Assembly: GCA_964584755.1 (NCBI GenBank) | Contig: CAZPAV010000016.1 | Location: 1-54,232, forward strand | Source of the DNA: CAZPAV01 sp964584755 | GTDB taxonomy: Bacteria; Actinomycetota; Acidimicrobiia; Spongiisociales; UBA5794 | Direction of reading: 5' to 3' | DNA: 54,232 bases | Part shown: in pieces, positions 32,040 to 40,461 of the stretch | Position numbering within the stretch: position 1 is the stretch's first letter | Layout of the letters: every line of letters begins with the position of its first letter | Program-made: the position numbers and the translations under genes | Notes under the pieces: model-generated | Databases searched by the model: none | Seen by the model: the letters and a program-made list of their open reading frames with translations, nothing else | Told to the model about the DNA's origin: nothing

Positions 32040-33640
32040 GTGCCGAGGAGCCGCCGAATCCCCTGCCGCGGCAGGCTCGGGGTGGTGAGCATCCTCCCGA
32101 CGAGGAATCCGGAGCCGGCCCCCACGCCCGCCCCGGGCCAGGTGCTCGCCCCACACATGAGGAGTCCGGGCACGGGCGTCCGGTAGCGACTCCACCCGGG
32201 GAAGGGGCGCAGCAGGAGGTACTGCATGAGGTGATGGCTGCCGGCGAGGGAGTCGCCTCCCACGAGGTTCGGGTCCGCCGCCTCGAGGTCCGCCGGCGAC
32301 AGCACGTGACGGGCGAGGACCCGACCCGCCAGGCCCGGCGCGTACCTCTCGAGGAGGGCGAGGACCCGATCGGCGTACGGCTCCTTCGCCTCCTCCCAGG
32401 TCGTCGCCGCGATCTCGCCGGCGGCGTCCCCCCGAATCCGGCCCGGCACCATCCGCACCTGGATCCACAGGACGTGCCGCCCCTCGGGAGCCCGGGTCGG
32501 GTCCACCACCGTCGGTTGCCCGACGACGAGCGTGGGGGCCTCCGCCAGGAATCCGGCGACGGCCCGTTGATAGGAGAGGGACATGTCGTCGAGGTACGGG
32601 CCGACGTGGACGTAGGCGAACGTCGCCGCCTCGGGAGCCCGCCACGGGACGGGCCCGCCGAGGGCCAGGTGGATCATCATCGTCCCCGGTCCGAAGCGGT
32701 ACGCCGCGACCCGACGGCGGAAGCGGGCCGGCAGCGGCACCTCCCGCAGCAGACGCTCGAACAGCATCGGCGGCGTGAGATCGGCGACGACGGCCCGATG
32801 GGCCCGCAACCGCTCGCCGTCGGCGAGCACGACCCCCGCGGCCCGCCCGTCCTCGACGACCACCCGGTCCACCTCGGCCGAGCAGCGCACACGCCCGCCC
32901 TTCGCCTCCAGGAGCGACACCATGGCGTCGATCATCGTGGCCGCGCCTCCCCTGCCGAGGACCATGCCGTTGGCGAAGGACGCCATCGACTCGAGGAACG
33001 GGAAGAGGGCACCCCCCGAGACGTCGGGAGCGAAGTCGAGATGCATCCCCCAGCTCGCACACAGCGCCTGGATCTCGGGAGAGGCGAAGTGCTCCTCGAC
33101 GAACTCACGGGGAGACTGGAGCACGAGACGCGCGAGCTCGCCCGGCCAGGCCCGTCCCAGGGCACGCACTCCGCCCCAGAGGGCGCCGGCCGCGGCGAGG
33201 GAAGGCAGCGGTGCCCCGAGGAGGGGGAAGAGATGGGGCGCCACCTCGGAGAACCATCCGAACAGCTCCATCCAGGCCGTGGCGTCCCCGGGTGCGACGG
33301 CCGCGAGCGAGGCGCGTGTCGCCTCCGGATCCGTGCTCACCCCGACGAACCGTCCGTCGGGGAAGACGGAGGAGAAGGGCCGTTCGCTGGGGGCGAAGGC
33401 CAGCCCGTGCGCGGCGAGCTCCTCGCCGTACGTCGCGTGGAAGGGTGAGCCGGCGAAGAGGTTGAGGTTCGTGGCGAAGAGATCGTGACGGAAGCCGGGC
33501 AGCGTGACCTCTTCGGTTCGCACGGCGCCTCCCGGCACCGGACTGCGTTCCAGGACCGTCACCCTCCATCCGGCGTCGGCGAGAACGATCGCCGCGGCCA
33601 GACCGTTGTGCCCTGCTCCGATGACGAGCGCGTCGTCCAT
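32036..33640 (-). CDS. CrtI/PYROXD2-like FAD-dependent oxidoreductase (second copy)
   Basis: This 534-residue paralogue of the 23822-25402 protein has the FAD motif ALVIGAGHNGLAAAIVLADAGW, then TVLERSPVPGGAVRTEEVTLPGF, and near the C-terminus LLMCGASTWPGAGVGAGSGFL. The two copies also share the internal pattern TLVVGQPTVVDPTRAP. It sits upstream of the cox promoter, with its own GAGGAGGG site before the ATG. A TAGGGT box about 32 bases upstream may be its -10. A function in the same pathway is inferred from paralogy and position. Confidence 0.8.
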   Translation of the reverse strand: MDDALVIGAGHNGLAAAIVLADAGWRVTVLERSPVPGGAVRTEEVTLPGFRHDLFATNLNLFAGSPFHATYGEELAAHGLAFAPSERPFSSVFPDGRFVGVSTDPEATRASLAAVAPGDATAWMELFGWFSEVAPHLFPLLGAPLPSLAAAGALWGGVRALGRAWPGELARLVLQSPREFVEEHFASPEIQALCASWGMHLDFAPDVSGGALFPFLESMASFANGMVLGRGGAATMIDAMVSLLEAKGGRVRCSAEVDRVVVEDGRAAGVVLADGERLRAHRAVVADLTPPMLFERLLREVPLPARFRRRVAAYRFGPGTMMIHLALGGPVPWRAPEAATFAYVHVGPYLDDMSLSYQRAVAGFLAEAPTLVVGQPTVVDPTRAPEGRHVLWIQVRMVPGRIRGDAAGEIAATTWEEAKEPYADRVLALLERYAPGLAGRVLARHVLSPADLEAADPNLVGGDSLAGSHHLMQYLLLRPFPGWSRYRTPVPGLLMCGASTWPGAGVGAGSGFLVGRMLTTPSLPRQGIRRLLGT

Positions 33641-33690
33641 GATCCCTCCTCTCGCTCCTGGCGCGCACCCTACCGCTCCCGGCGCGGCCC

Positions 33691-33696
33691 TAACCT
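33691..33696 (+). promoter_or_regulatory. -10 box of a leaderless ispH promoter
   Basis: TAACCT ends 6 bases before the ispH ATG, so transcription would begin at or next to the A of the start codon. No ribosome-binding site is present, consistent with a leaderless mRNA. Confidence 0.45.
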
Positions 33697-33702
33697 TCCC
33701 TC

Positions 33703-34752
33703 ATGCCCACCACCCTCCTGCTGGCCGAGCCTCGTGGCTTCTGCGCGGGGGTCGAGATGGCGATCAAGGCCCTCACCTGGATGGTGCAGATCTTCGCGCC
33801 GCCGGTCTACTGCTACCACGAGATCGTCCACAACGCCTCGGTCGTCTCGGCGTTCGAGGACGCCGGGGTGGTCTTCGTGGCCGACGTCGCCGACGTGCCC
33901 CCCGGCCGGCCCCTCATGCTCTCGGCCCACGGCTCGGCCCCCGAGGTGCTGGCTGCCGCCGCGGAGCGGGCCGCCGTCCTCGTCGATGCGGTCTGTCCGC
34001 TCGTCACGAAGGTCCACCACGAGGTCCGCCGCCTCGCCGACGCCGGGTACCGGATCATCTACGTGGGTCACGAAGGGCACGACGAGGCCATCGGCGCCGT
34101 CGCCGAGGCACCCGACGCGGTGGTCCTCGTGGACCCGGAGGCCGACCTCGATAGGGTGGGCCCGGCCACGGGGGAACGGGTGGCCCTCCTCGCCCAGACG
34201 ACCCTGGGACGCTTCGAGTGGGAAGGCGTTCTCGCCGCGGCCCGCGCGCGATTCCCCGGACTCTGGACCGCCCGACGCAGCGACCTCTGCTACGCGACGA
34301 CGAACCGCCAGGCGGCCGTCCAGGAGCTCGCCCGCCGCTGTGACATCGTCCTCGTCGTGGGATCTCGCAACTCCTCGAACACCCGAGCCCTCGTCCGGGT
34401 GGCGCGTGAGGCCGGCGTGGCCGCCCACCGGGTGGACGGACCGGACGACGTCGATCCGCGCTGGCTCGAGTCGGCGCAGGTCGTGGGCCTCACCGCCGGG
34501 GCCTCCGCCCCGGACGACCGGGTTCGCGCCGTCGTGGCCGCCATCGCCCCCGAGCGGGTCGTCCCCCTCCGGGTCACCTCGGAGGACGAGTACTTCCCCC
34601 TTCCCCCACAGCTCCGCCGTTTCGTGCACGTCCTCCAGGCGCTCGTCGAGGGGGCCTTCGCCGCCCCCCACCCTGGAGAGCCGGGTCCCGCCGACCGGGA
34701 CCGCGGCTGGGACGCCACGGCCGCGCTCGACCTGCTCGCGACGCGGCGCTGA
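33703..34752 (+). CDS. ispH: 4-Hydroxy-3-methylbut-2-enyl diphosphate reductase IspH
   Basis: This 349-residue enzyme catalyses the last step of the MEP isoprenoid pathway, converting HMBPP to IPP and DMAPP with a [4Fe-4S] cluster. The three cluster Cys are in EPRGFCAGV, DAVCPLV and SDLCYATTN. Substrate-binding His and Glu lie in IVHNA, SAHGS and VGHEGHDEAIG, and the diphosphate contact SRNSSNTRAL is present. The start is apparently leaderless. Confidence 0.96.
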   Translation: MPTTLLLAEPRGFCAGVEMAIKALTWMVQIFAPPVYCYHEIVHNASVVSAFEDAGVVFVADVADVPPGRPLMLSAHGSAPEVLAAAAERAAVLVDAVCPLVTKVHHEVRRLADAGYRIIYVGHEGHDEAIGAVAEAPDAVVLVDPEADLDRVGPATGERVALLAQTTLGRFEWEGVLAAARARFPGLWTARRSDLCYATTNRQAAVQELARRCDIVLVVGSRNSSNTRALVRVAREAGVAAHRVDGPDDVDPRWLESAQVVGLTAGASAPDDRVRAVVAAIAPERVVPLRVTSEDEYFPLPPQLRRFVHVLQALVEGAFAAPHPGEPGPADRDRGWDATAALDLLATRR

Positions 34753-34797
34753 TCGCCGCGGGTCAAGGAATCGGCGCCGTCGGTCGATAGAGACCCC

Positions 34798-35376
34798 ATG
34801 ATCGGCGCGGCGTTCGACAGTGTCCTCATCGCGGCACGCGAGGGCGCCGAGTGGGCGTGGGAGCGCATCTACCGGGACCTGGCGGGACAGGTGCGCGCGT
34901 ACCTGCGTCTCCGCGGCGCCGCCGACCCCGACGACCTCCTCGGCGAGACCTTCCTCGTCGTCGCCCGCGGCATCGCCCGCTTCGAGGGGGACGAACGGGC
35001 CTTTCGCTCCTGGGTGTTCCTCACCGCCCATCACCGGCTCCTCGACGCCCTCCGTCGCGCGGCGCGCCGGCCCGTGGCCGCCGACCTCGTCGACCCTCCC
35101 GAGCTTCCCGCTCCGGACGATCCCGAGGCCGAGGCGATCGCCGCGCTCGGCACGGACCGGGTGCGACGTCTCCTCGACACCCTCACCGCCGAGCAGCGCG
35201 ACGTCCTCACGCTGCGCATCGTCGGCGAGCTCACCGTGAACGAGATCGCCGAGCTGCTCGGCAAGGAACCCGGTGCCGTCAAGGCACTGCAGCGCCGCGC
35301 CCTGCGACGCCTGCGCAAGATCCTCGAGTCACCCGTACCCCTTTCCGGTCCCGCGACGTTGACAGGAGGGAGATGA
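34798..35376 (+). CDS. ECF-type RNA polymerase sigma factor
   Basis: This 192-residue protein has region 2 (DPDDLLGETFLVVARGIARF ... FRSWVFLTAHHRLLDALRR, about 40-85) and region 4 (LTAEQRDVLTLRIVGELTVNEIAELLG ... VKALQRRALRRLRK, about 122-170). The Pro/Asp-rich linker between them is usual for group-4 sigma factors. The stop overlaps the next gene (ATGA), whose product is a membrane protein and may control it. Upstream, a GGAAT motif hints at autoregulation, but the spacing to a -10 is unconvincing. Confidence 0.88.
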   Translation: MIGAAFDSVLIAAREGAEWAWERIYRDLAGQVRAYLRLRGAADPDDLLGETFLVVARGIARFEGDERAFRSWVFLTAHHRLLDALRRAARRPVAADLVDPPELPAPDDPEAEAIAALGTDRVRRLLDTLTAEQRDVLTLRIVGELTVNEIAELLGKEPGAVKALQRRALRRLRKILESPVPLSGPATLTGGR

Positions 35377-36407
35377 GCGGATTCGACGACCTGAGCGACG
35401 ACATCATCGAGGCGATCCTCGACGGACGGTCCGACCACCCGTCCCCGGCGCTCACCGAGTTCGTCTCGACGATGCGGGCACTGGCCCATGAGGAGGAGCT
35501 CGACGAGCCCACCCTCATCGCCCACGTCGCTCTGGTCGCCGAAGCCGCCCGTCTCGCCCCCGGGGCGGAGACGCCCGTTCCCCCACGATCGAGGAGACCG
35601 AGGATGCTCAGATCACTCTCGACGCTCGGTGGCAAGATCGCCACCGGGATCATCGCCTTCACCCTCTTCGGGTCCACGGCGGCCGCGCTGGCCGCGACCG
35701 GGACCCTTCCCCCACCGGTGCAGCGGACGGTGGCCGGCGTGGCCGATCACGTCGGTCTCGACCTCCCCTCGCCGGACGATCCGGCACCGGCACCCGCGAC
35801 GGCCGCCGCCCCCACGAGCACCGTGGCCCCCACGACCAGCGTGGCGCCGAGCACCACGGTGACGTCCCTCCCCGACGAGCCGGCGTCCCCCTCGGAGGAC
35901 GAGGTCGCTCCCGTGGAGCCGATCGCCTGCTCCGACTCCTCCGGCGACGGCGCCGGCGTGGTCGAGGCGTCCGACGGGGACGGCACGCCGACGGTGGCCC
36001 CCGAGGACGCCCCCGACTGTGACTCCCCCGAGGGCGATCACGCCTCCAACGACACCGAGGGCGACCACTGCACCGACCCCTCGGCCGACACCACCGGTGA
36101 CCTCCTCGCCGACGCGACGAGCGGCGCCGACGGGACGATCCTCGACGCCTCCGGCGACGCGGAGGAGTGCGACCAGCCCGAGGCGACCCAGGACGAGCAG
36201 GGCGACCAGGGCGACCAGCCCGAGGCCACCCAGGACGAGCAGGGCGACCAGGGCGACCAGCCCGAGGCGACCCAGGACGAGCAGGGCGACCAGGGCGACC
36301 AGGTCGGCGACGCCGCCCACGACGGATCCGACGAGGCCGACGCCACCGACGGCTCCGACAGCAGCTCCGACAGCGGCTCCGGCGAAGGCGACCAGAGCGA
36401 CGGCTGA
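35373..36407 (+). CDS. Single-pass membrane protein with acidic repeat tail, possible anti-sigma factor
   Basis: This 344-residue protein is coupled to the sigma gene by ATGA. A cytoplasmic segment of about 80 residues precedes one membrane span (about 86-108). A Pro/Thr/Ser-rich stretch and a strongly acidic Asp/Gln/Glu extracellular tail follow, with three exact 14-residue repeats. No zinc anti-sigma motif (His-x3-Cys-x2-Cys) is seen. Genetic coupling with an ECF sigma and the topology suggest regulation of that sigma. The tail could instead act as a cell-surface polyanion. I do not recognise the family. Confidence 0.7.
   Translation: MSGFDDLSDDIIEAILDGRSDHPSPALTEFVSTMRALAHEEELDEPTLIAHVALVAEAARLAPGAETPVPPRSRRPRMLRSLSTLGGKIATGIIAFTLFGSTAAALAATGTLPPPVQRTVAGVADHVGLDLPSPDDPAPAPATAAAPTSTVAPTTSVAPSTTVTSLPDEPASPSEDEVAPVEPIACSDSSGDGAGVVEASDGDGTPTVAPEDAPDCDSPEGDHASNDTEGDHCTDPSADTTGDLLADATSGADGTILDASGDAEECDQPEATQDEQGDQGDQPEATQDEQGDQGDQPEATQDEQGDQGDQVGDAAHDGSDEADATDGSDSSSDSGSGEGDQSDG
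36174..36299 (+). repeat. Three 42-bp tandem repeats encoding an acidic 14-residue unit
   Basis: Units begin at 36174, 36216 and 36258 and encode QPEATQDEQGDQGD three times. The nucleotide copies are almost identical (a GCG/GCC change in the second), so amplification is recent or actively homogenised. Copy number probably varies between strains. Confidence 0.9.
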
Positions 36408-36428
36408 CCTCCGACGACGGCAGCGCAC

Positions 36429-36454
36429 CGGCGGGAGCCTCAGGGCTCCCGCCG
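36429..36454. terminator. Bidirectional terminator between the membrane-protein gene and cmk
   Basis: CGGCGGGAGCC-TCAG-GGCTCCCGCCG is a perfect 11-bp stem with a 4-base loop, located between convergent genes. The loop contains the cmk stop codon, so the hairpin includes the last cmk codons. Confidence 0.75.
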
Positions 36455-37102
36455 CGGCGCGTCCGTGCTCGCCAGGGCGACGATACGGTCGACGACCTCG
36501 TCGATGTCGAGATCGCTCGTGTCGATGACGACCGCATCGGAGGCGGCGCGCAGCGGCGAGACGGGCCGCGTGCTGTCGGCCCGATCCCGTGCCGCCAGCT
36601 CGGCGGCCACCCGAGCCGGGTCCCGCCGACCTGTGACCGGATCCCGGGCCCGCCGGGCGGCCCGCACCTCGGGCCGAGCCGTGAGGAACACCTTGACGGC
36701 CGCCCCGGGGAAGACGACGGTTCCGATGTCCCGACCCTCGACCACCGCGTTCCCCCCACGGGTCTCCACCCACCGGCGCTGCCGTGCCACGATCCGCTGC
36801 CGTACCCGTCGATGGGCGGAGACGGCGCTCACCGCGGCGGTCACCGCGGGAGCGCGAACCGCCGCGGTGACGTCCTCCCCGTCGAGTCGCACCACACCGT
36901 CCTCGAAATCGATCTCGATTCCTTCCAGCGCGGCGAGGACCGCGTCCTCGTCCCCCGGGTCCGCCCCTGCCCGGAGCGTACGGAGCGTCGCGGCCCGGTA
37001 CGTCGCCCCGGTGTCGAGGTACGGCAGCCCGAGCCGACCGGCGACACGCCGCGCCACCGTGCTCTTGCCGACCCCCCCGGGTCCGTCTATCGCGACGACC
37101 AC
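36440..37102 (-). CDS. cmk: Cytidylate kinase
   Basis: This 220-residue (d)CMP kinase has the P-loop VVAIDGPGGVGKST at the N-terminus, then LDTGATYRA (Thr where Met is common), VVEGRDIGTVVFP and the lid segment DRADSTRP. GTG at 37102 is preferred. It follows GGAGG directly and gives the usual N-terminus, with a 16-base overlap with aroA. A GTG at 37135 is possible but poorly spaced. In M. tuberculosis cmk is followed by der. Here it ends at a terminator. Confidence 0.95.
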   Translation of the reverse strand: MVVAIDGPGGVGKSTVARRVAGRLGLPYLDTGATYRAATLRTLRAGADPGDEDAVLAALEGIEIDFEDGVVRLDGEDVTAAVRAPAVTAAVSAVSAHRRVRQRIVARQRRWVETRGGNAVVEGRDIGTVVFPGAAVKVFLTARPEVRAARRARDPVTGRRDPARVAAELAARDRADSTRPVSPLRAASDAVVIDTSDLDIDEVVDRIVALASTDAPRREP

Positions 37103-38367
37103 ACCGCCTCCAGCGTCTCGAAGAACCGCGGCCACGACACCGCCGCCACCTCCGCACCCAGGATCGTGACCGGCGCGCGGGTCCCCCCGCCGGCCACCGC
37201 GGCGGCCATGGCGATCCGATGGTCGCCGGCGGCGTCCACGACGCCGCCGCGGAGCGTACCCGATCCGGCCACCACGAACCCGTCGGCGAGCGCCTCCGCC
37301 TCGCCTCCGAGCGCCCGAACCATCGCCACCGTGCTCGCGACCCGGTCGCTCTCCTTGGCGCGCAGCTCCGCGGCGTCACGCACGACGGTCTCGCCTACGG
37401 CGAAGGCGGCCAGCACCCCGACGAGCGGGAGCTCGTCGATGGCCCGGGTCGCCTCCACTCCCTCGACCACCACGCCGCGCAGCGCCTCGCCGCGGACCCG
37501 GACCCGTCCCACCGGATCCCCGTGCTCGACGTCCGTCTCCTCCCTCACCACCGCGGCGCCCATCCGCTCCAGGACGTCGAGGAACCCGGTGCGGCCGGGA
37601 TTGAGGACGACCGCCGGCGTCTCCACGACGGCCCCGGGGATGCTCGCCGCCGTCGCCCACAGGTACGCCGCCGAGGAGGCGTCTCCGGGGATGCGGTACC
37701 GGTCCGCCGGCACCGGACCGGGCCGGATGCGAAACGCCGTATCGCCCACCCACTCGCCCAGTCCCCAGGCGGCGAGCCATCGCTCGGTGTGGTCCCGAAA
37801 CCCCGGGGGGGAATCGATCCTCGTGGCGCCCTCCGCCTCGAGCGCCGCCAGCGCCACCGCGGTCCGAACCTGGGCGGACGCCACCTTCACGCCCACCTCG
37901 GCTCCGTGGAGCCGGCCGGCCCCCCCGGCCGCCACCGGGGGGGTCCCCCCCGGCGCCGTCTCCACGCTCCCCCCCAGCGCCCGCAGCGGGGCGACGAGCC
38001 GCCCCATGGGACGCCGTCGCAGCGACGCGTCTCCGTCGAGGACGCTGCGGAACGGACGGCCGGCGAGCGCCCCGGCGAGCAGGCGCATCGTGGTGCCGCT
38101 GTTGCCGCAGTCGAGCACGACCGCCGGCGCTCGCCACGCCGCACGCCCGGGGGAGCTCACGCCTCCCTCCCCGACGACCACACCCAGCGCCTGCAACACG
38201 CGGGCCGTCGCGCGCACGTCCCGCCCCGGGGCCCGACCCGAGATCCGACTCGACCCCCGCGCCAGCGCGGAGAAGACGAGGGCGCGATGAGAGAGCGACT
38301 TGTCGCCCGGGACCGCGCGCTCCGCCCGGAACGACCTTCCGCGCCCGTGCACCGTCACCGTCGTCAT
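37087..38367 (-). CDS. aroA: 3-Phosphoshikimate 1-carboxyvinyltransferase (EPSP synthase)
   Basis: This 426-residue shikimate-pathway enzyme shows PGDKSLSHRAL near the N-terminus, DCGNSGTTMRLLAGALAG, KVASAQVRTAVALAAL, the catalytic Asp in EATRAIDELP, ELRAKESDR and GDHRIAMAAAV. The GNSGTTMR segment is of the glyphosate-sensitive type (Gly-Asn-Ser-Gly-Thr), read from motif only. ATG at 38367 overlaps the rluB stop (ATGA). Confidence 0.97.
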   Translation of the reverse strand: MTTVTVHGRGRSFRAERAVPGDKSLSHRALVFSALARGSSRISGRAPGRDVRATARVLQALGVVVGEGGVSSPGRAAWRAPAVVLDCGNSGTTMRLLAGALAGRPFRSVLDGDASLRRRPMGRLVAPLRALGGSVETAPGGTPPVAAGGAGRLHGAEVGVKVASAQVRTAVALAALEAEGATRIDSPPGFRDHTERWLAAWGLGEWVGDTAFRIRPGPVPADRYRIPGDASSAAYLWATAASIPGAVVETPAVVLNPGRTGFLDVLERMGAAVVREETDVEHGDPVGRVRVRGEALRGVVVEGVEATRAIDELPLVGVLAAFAVGETVVRDAAELRAKESDRVASTVAMVRALGGEAEALADGFVVAGSGTLRGGVVDAAGDHRIAMAAAVAGGGTRAPVTILGAEVAAVSWPRFFETLEAVWSSR

Positions 38368-39095
38368 GGCACCTCCCGAGTCTCCCCGGCGGCAGCGTAG
38401 AGGGCCCGGATCTCGGTGATCTCGAGACGCCGCCACCCTCCGGGACGGAGTCGCCGGTCGCGAACCGGCCCGATCGCGGTTCGCACGAGCCGACGAACCG
38501 GGTATCCCACGGCGGCGAGCAGACGCCGGACCTCCCGGTTCCGCCCCTCCCCCACGACCACCTCGACCATGGCCTCCTCCCCCAGCGCGTCGAGGACCCG
38601 CGCCCGGATCGCACGTGCTACACCGTCCTCCAGCTCCACGCCGGCCATGAGCCGCGCCAGCGTCCGGCGTCCGGGGCGACCCGCCACCCACGCCACGTAC
38701 GTCTTCTCGACCCCGTACCGAGGATGGGTGACCCGCAGGGCGAGGTCGCCGTCGTTCGTGAGGAGGATGAGGCCTTCGCTGTCGGTGTCGAGCCGCCCCA
38801 CGGGGAAGACCCGAGGATGGGCGGGAACGAGCTCCACCACCGTCGGCCGGCCCTCGGGGTCCGCGGCCGTGCTCACCACCCCCCGCGGTTTGGCGAGGAG
38901 GTAGGTGACGAGCCCCGGAGCCACGGGGAGCGGAACGCCGTCGACGAGGATCTCGTCCCGCTCGGGATCGGCCCGGTCGCCGAGACGCGCCACGCGACCG
39001 TTCAGCCGTACCCGTCCGGCGGCGATCATCGCCTCGGCGTGCCGGCGCGAGGCGAGCCCGGAGCGGGCGATGAGCTTCTGGAGCCGCTCGATCAT
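38364..39095 (-). CDS. rluB: 23S rRNA pseudouridine synthase RluB-type
   Basis: This 243-residue RsuA-family protein has an N-terminal S4 domain (RLQKLIARSGLASRRHAEAM) and a catalytic domain whose nucleophile Asp lies in FPVGRLDTDSEGLILLTNDG. KTYVAW and GRNREVRRLLAAVGYPVRRL follow. Substrate choice between 23S U2605-type and small-subunit sites rests on its scpB neighbourhood, which is typical of rluB. The ATG overlaps the scpB stop. Confidence 0.93.
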   Translation of the reverse strand: MIERLQKLIARSGLASRRHAEAMIAAGRVRLNGRVARLGDRADPERDEILVDGVPLPVAPGLVTYLLAKPRGVVSTAADPEGRPTVVELVPAHPRVFPVGRLDTDSEGLILLTNDGDLALRVTHPRYGVEKTYVAWVAGRPGRRTLARLMAGVELEDGVARAIRARVLDALGEEAMVEVVVGEGRNREVRRLLAAVGYPVRRLVRTAIGPVRDRRLRPGGWRRLEITEIRALYAAAGETREVP

Positions 39096-39649
39096 CCCTC
39101 CGGACGGAAGGGTCGTTCCAGTGCCTCCACGACCTCCGCCGGGGGAACGTGATCCCCGAGCGGCGGAAGCTCCTCGAGCCGGGAGATCCCCATGTGCTCG
39201 AGGAACCGCCGCGTCGTACCGTAGAGGACCGCGCTGCCCGGGCCGGGGGCGCGGCCCACCTCCTCGATGAGACCCCGACGTTCCAGCGTGCGGAGGGCGT
39301 GCTCTGCGTCCACGCCGCGGATCTCGGAGACCTGGCCCCGACTCACCGGCTGTCGGTAGGCCACCACCGCCAGCGTCTCGAGAGCCGCCTTCGAGAGCCG
39401 TGCCGCCCCGTCGCTCACCGCGAACCGCTCCAGGTACGGCAGCGCCTCGGGAACGGTGTACAGGCGCCAGCCACCGGCGACCTGTCGAAGGGTGATCCCT
39501 CGCCCCGCCTCCCGAAGCGCCTCGCCCAGCCGTTCCAGCTCGGCGACCACGCTCGTCCGGGGCAGTTCGAGCAACTCGGCGAGCTCCTCCGTCCCCACCG
39601 GTTCCTCCGCGACGAACAGGATCGCCTCGAGGATGGCAGCGGTCTCCAT
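39092..39649 (-). CDS. scpB: Segregation and condensation protein B
   Basis: This 185-residue ScpB has two winged-helix domains (EAILFVAEEPVGTEELAELLEL ... AALETLAVVAYRQPVSRGQVSEIRGVDAEHALRTL). It binds ScpA and regulates the SMC condensin. It starts directly after the scpA stop, an ordinary scpA-scpB arrangement. Confidence 0.95.
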   Translation of the reverse strand: METAAILEAILFVAEEPVGTEELAELLELPRTSVVAELERLGEALREAGRGITLRQVAGGWRLYTVPEALPYLERFAVSDGAARLSKAALETLAVVAYRQPVSRGQVSEIRGVDAEHALRTLERRGLIEEVGRAPGPGSAVLYGTTRRFLEHMGISRLEELPPLGDHVPPAEVVEALERPFRPEG

Positions 39650-40429
39650 CTACGCCCCACCCTCCCGTTCCCGCCCCTCGGGAAGGACGGCCTCCGGCGC
39701 TCCCGGGCGAATCCGGATGGGCGCGTCCCGGTGCTCCTGGAGCACACACACCGCCCCCCAGCGGGTCAGCTCCAGGACCGCGAGGAAGTACGCGATGACC
39801 TCGGCCCGCCGCGTGCAGTGCGCCACGAGCTCGGCGAAGTCGCGTTCCACCCGCCCCGTGACCCGGGATCTGACGTCCGCCATCGCCTCCGCCACCGAAG
39901 GCAGGTCGAGATCGAGATGGTCGAGATCCACCTCGTCAGGGGGCGCGGCGAGAACCCGGCGCGCGATCTCGGCGAGGCCGTCCGGTCCCACCGGAATGCG
40001 CACCGGTGGCGGTCCGACCACGATGCCGGGGTCCATCCCGGCTCGGCGCGGGAGCAGGCGGGCGGTGGCGGCGAGACGGTGGGCGAACAGCGCGGCGACG
40101 TCCTTGAAGGTGAGACACGCCAGGAGCCGTGCCAGGAGGCGATCCCGTTCCTCGGTGAGTGCCAGCTCGTCGTCCACGTCGACGGGGCGCCCGTCGGGCA
40201 GGAGTCGCCGTGCCTTGAGCTGGATGAGCGTCGCCGCGATGACGAGGAACTCGCTCGTGACCTCGAGATCGAGGCGCTCCATGAGCTCGAGATGGGCGAG
40301 GTACGCGGTCACGAGGCCGGCGAGGTCGATCTCGGTGATCTCGACCTGGTGGGCCGTGATGAGCTGGAGCAGGAGGTCGAGGGGTCCCTCGAACACCCGG
40401 GTCTTCACCTGATACGTCACGGGAGGCAT
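39650..40429 (-). CDS. scpA: Segregation and condensation protein A (kleisin)
   Basis: This 259-residue kleisin of the SMC-ScpAB complex has the N-terminal helical domain EGPLDLLLQLITAHQVEITEI, followed by YLAHLELMERLDLEVTSEFLVIAATLIQLKARRLLP, and a C-terminal winged helix with a FLAVLELTRWGAV segment. ATG at 40429 is the first start compatible with the family N-terminus. Confidence 0.95.
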   Translation of the reverse strand: MPPVTYQVKTRVFEGPLDLLLQLITAHQVEITEIDLAGLVTAYLAHLELMERLDLEVTSEFLVIAATLIQLKARRLLPDGRPVDVDDELALTEERDRLLARLLACLTFKDVAALFAHRLAATARLLPRRAGMDPGIVVGPPPVRIPVGPDGLAEIARRVLAAPPDEVDLDHLDLDLPSVAEAMADVRSRVTGRVERDFAELVAHCTRRAEVIAYFLAVLELTRWGAVCVLQEHRDAPIRIRPGAPEAVLPEGREREGGA

Positions 40430-40461
40430 GGTATCGGGACCGGGTCCGTCCGTCGCGGATC

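Noticed and set aside
34753..34797. ECF-type autoregulatory promoter upstream of the sigma gene
   Set aside because: A GGAAT motif is present, but no matching -10 lies at the required spacing.
36174..36299. Tandem repeats considered as a CRISPR-like array
   Set aside because: The units are contiguous, in frame and encode an acidic peptide repeat. There are no spacers or cas genes.
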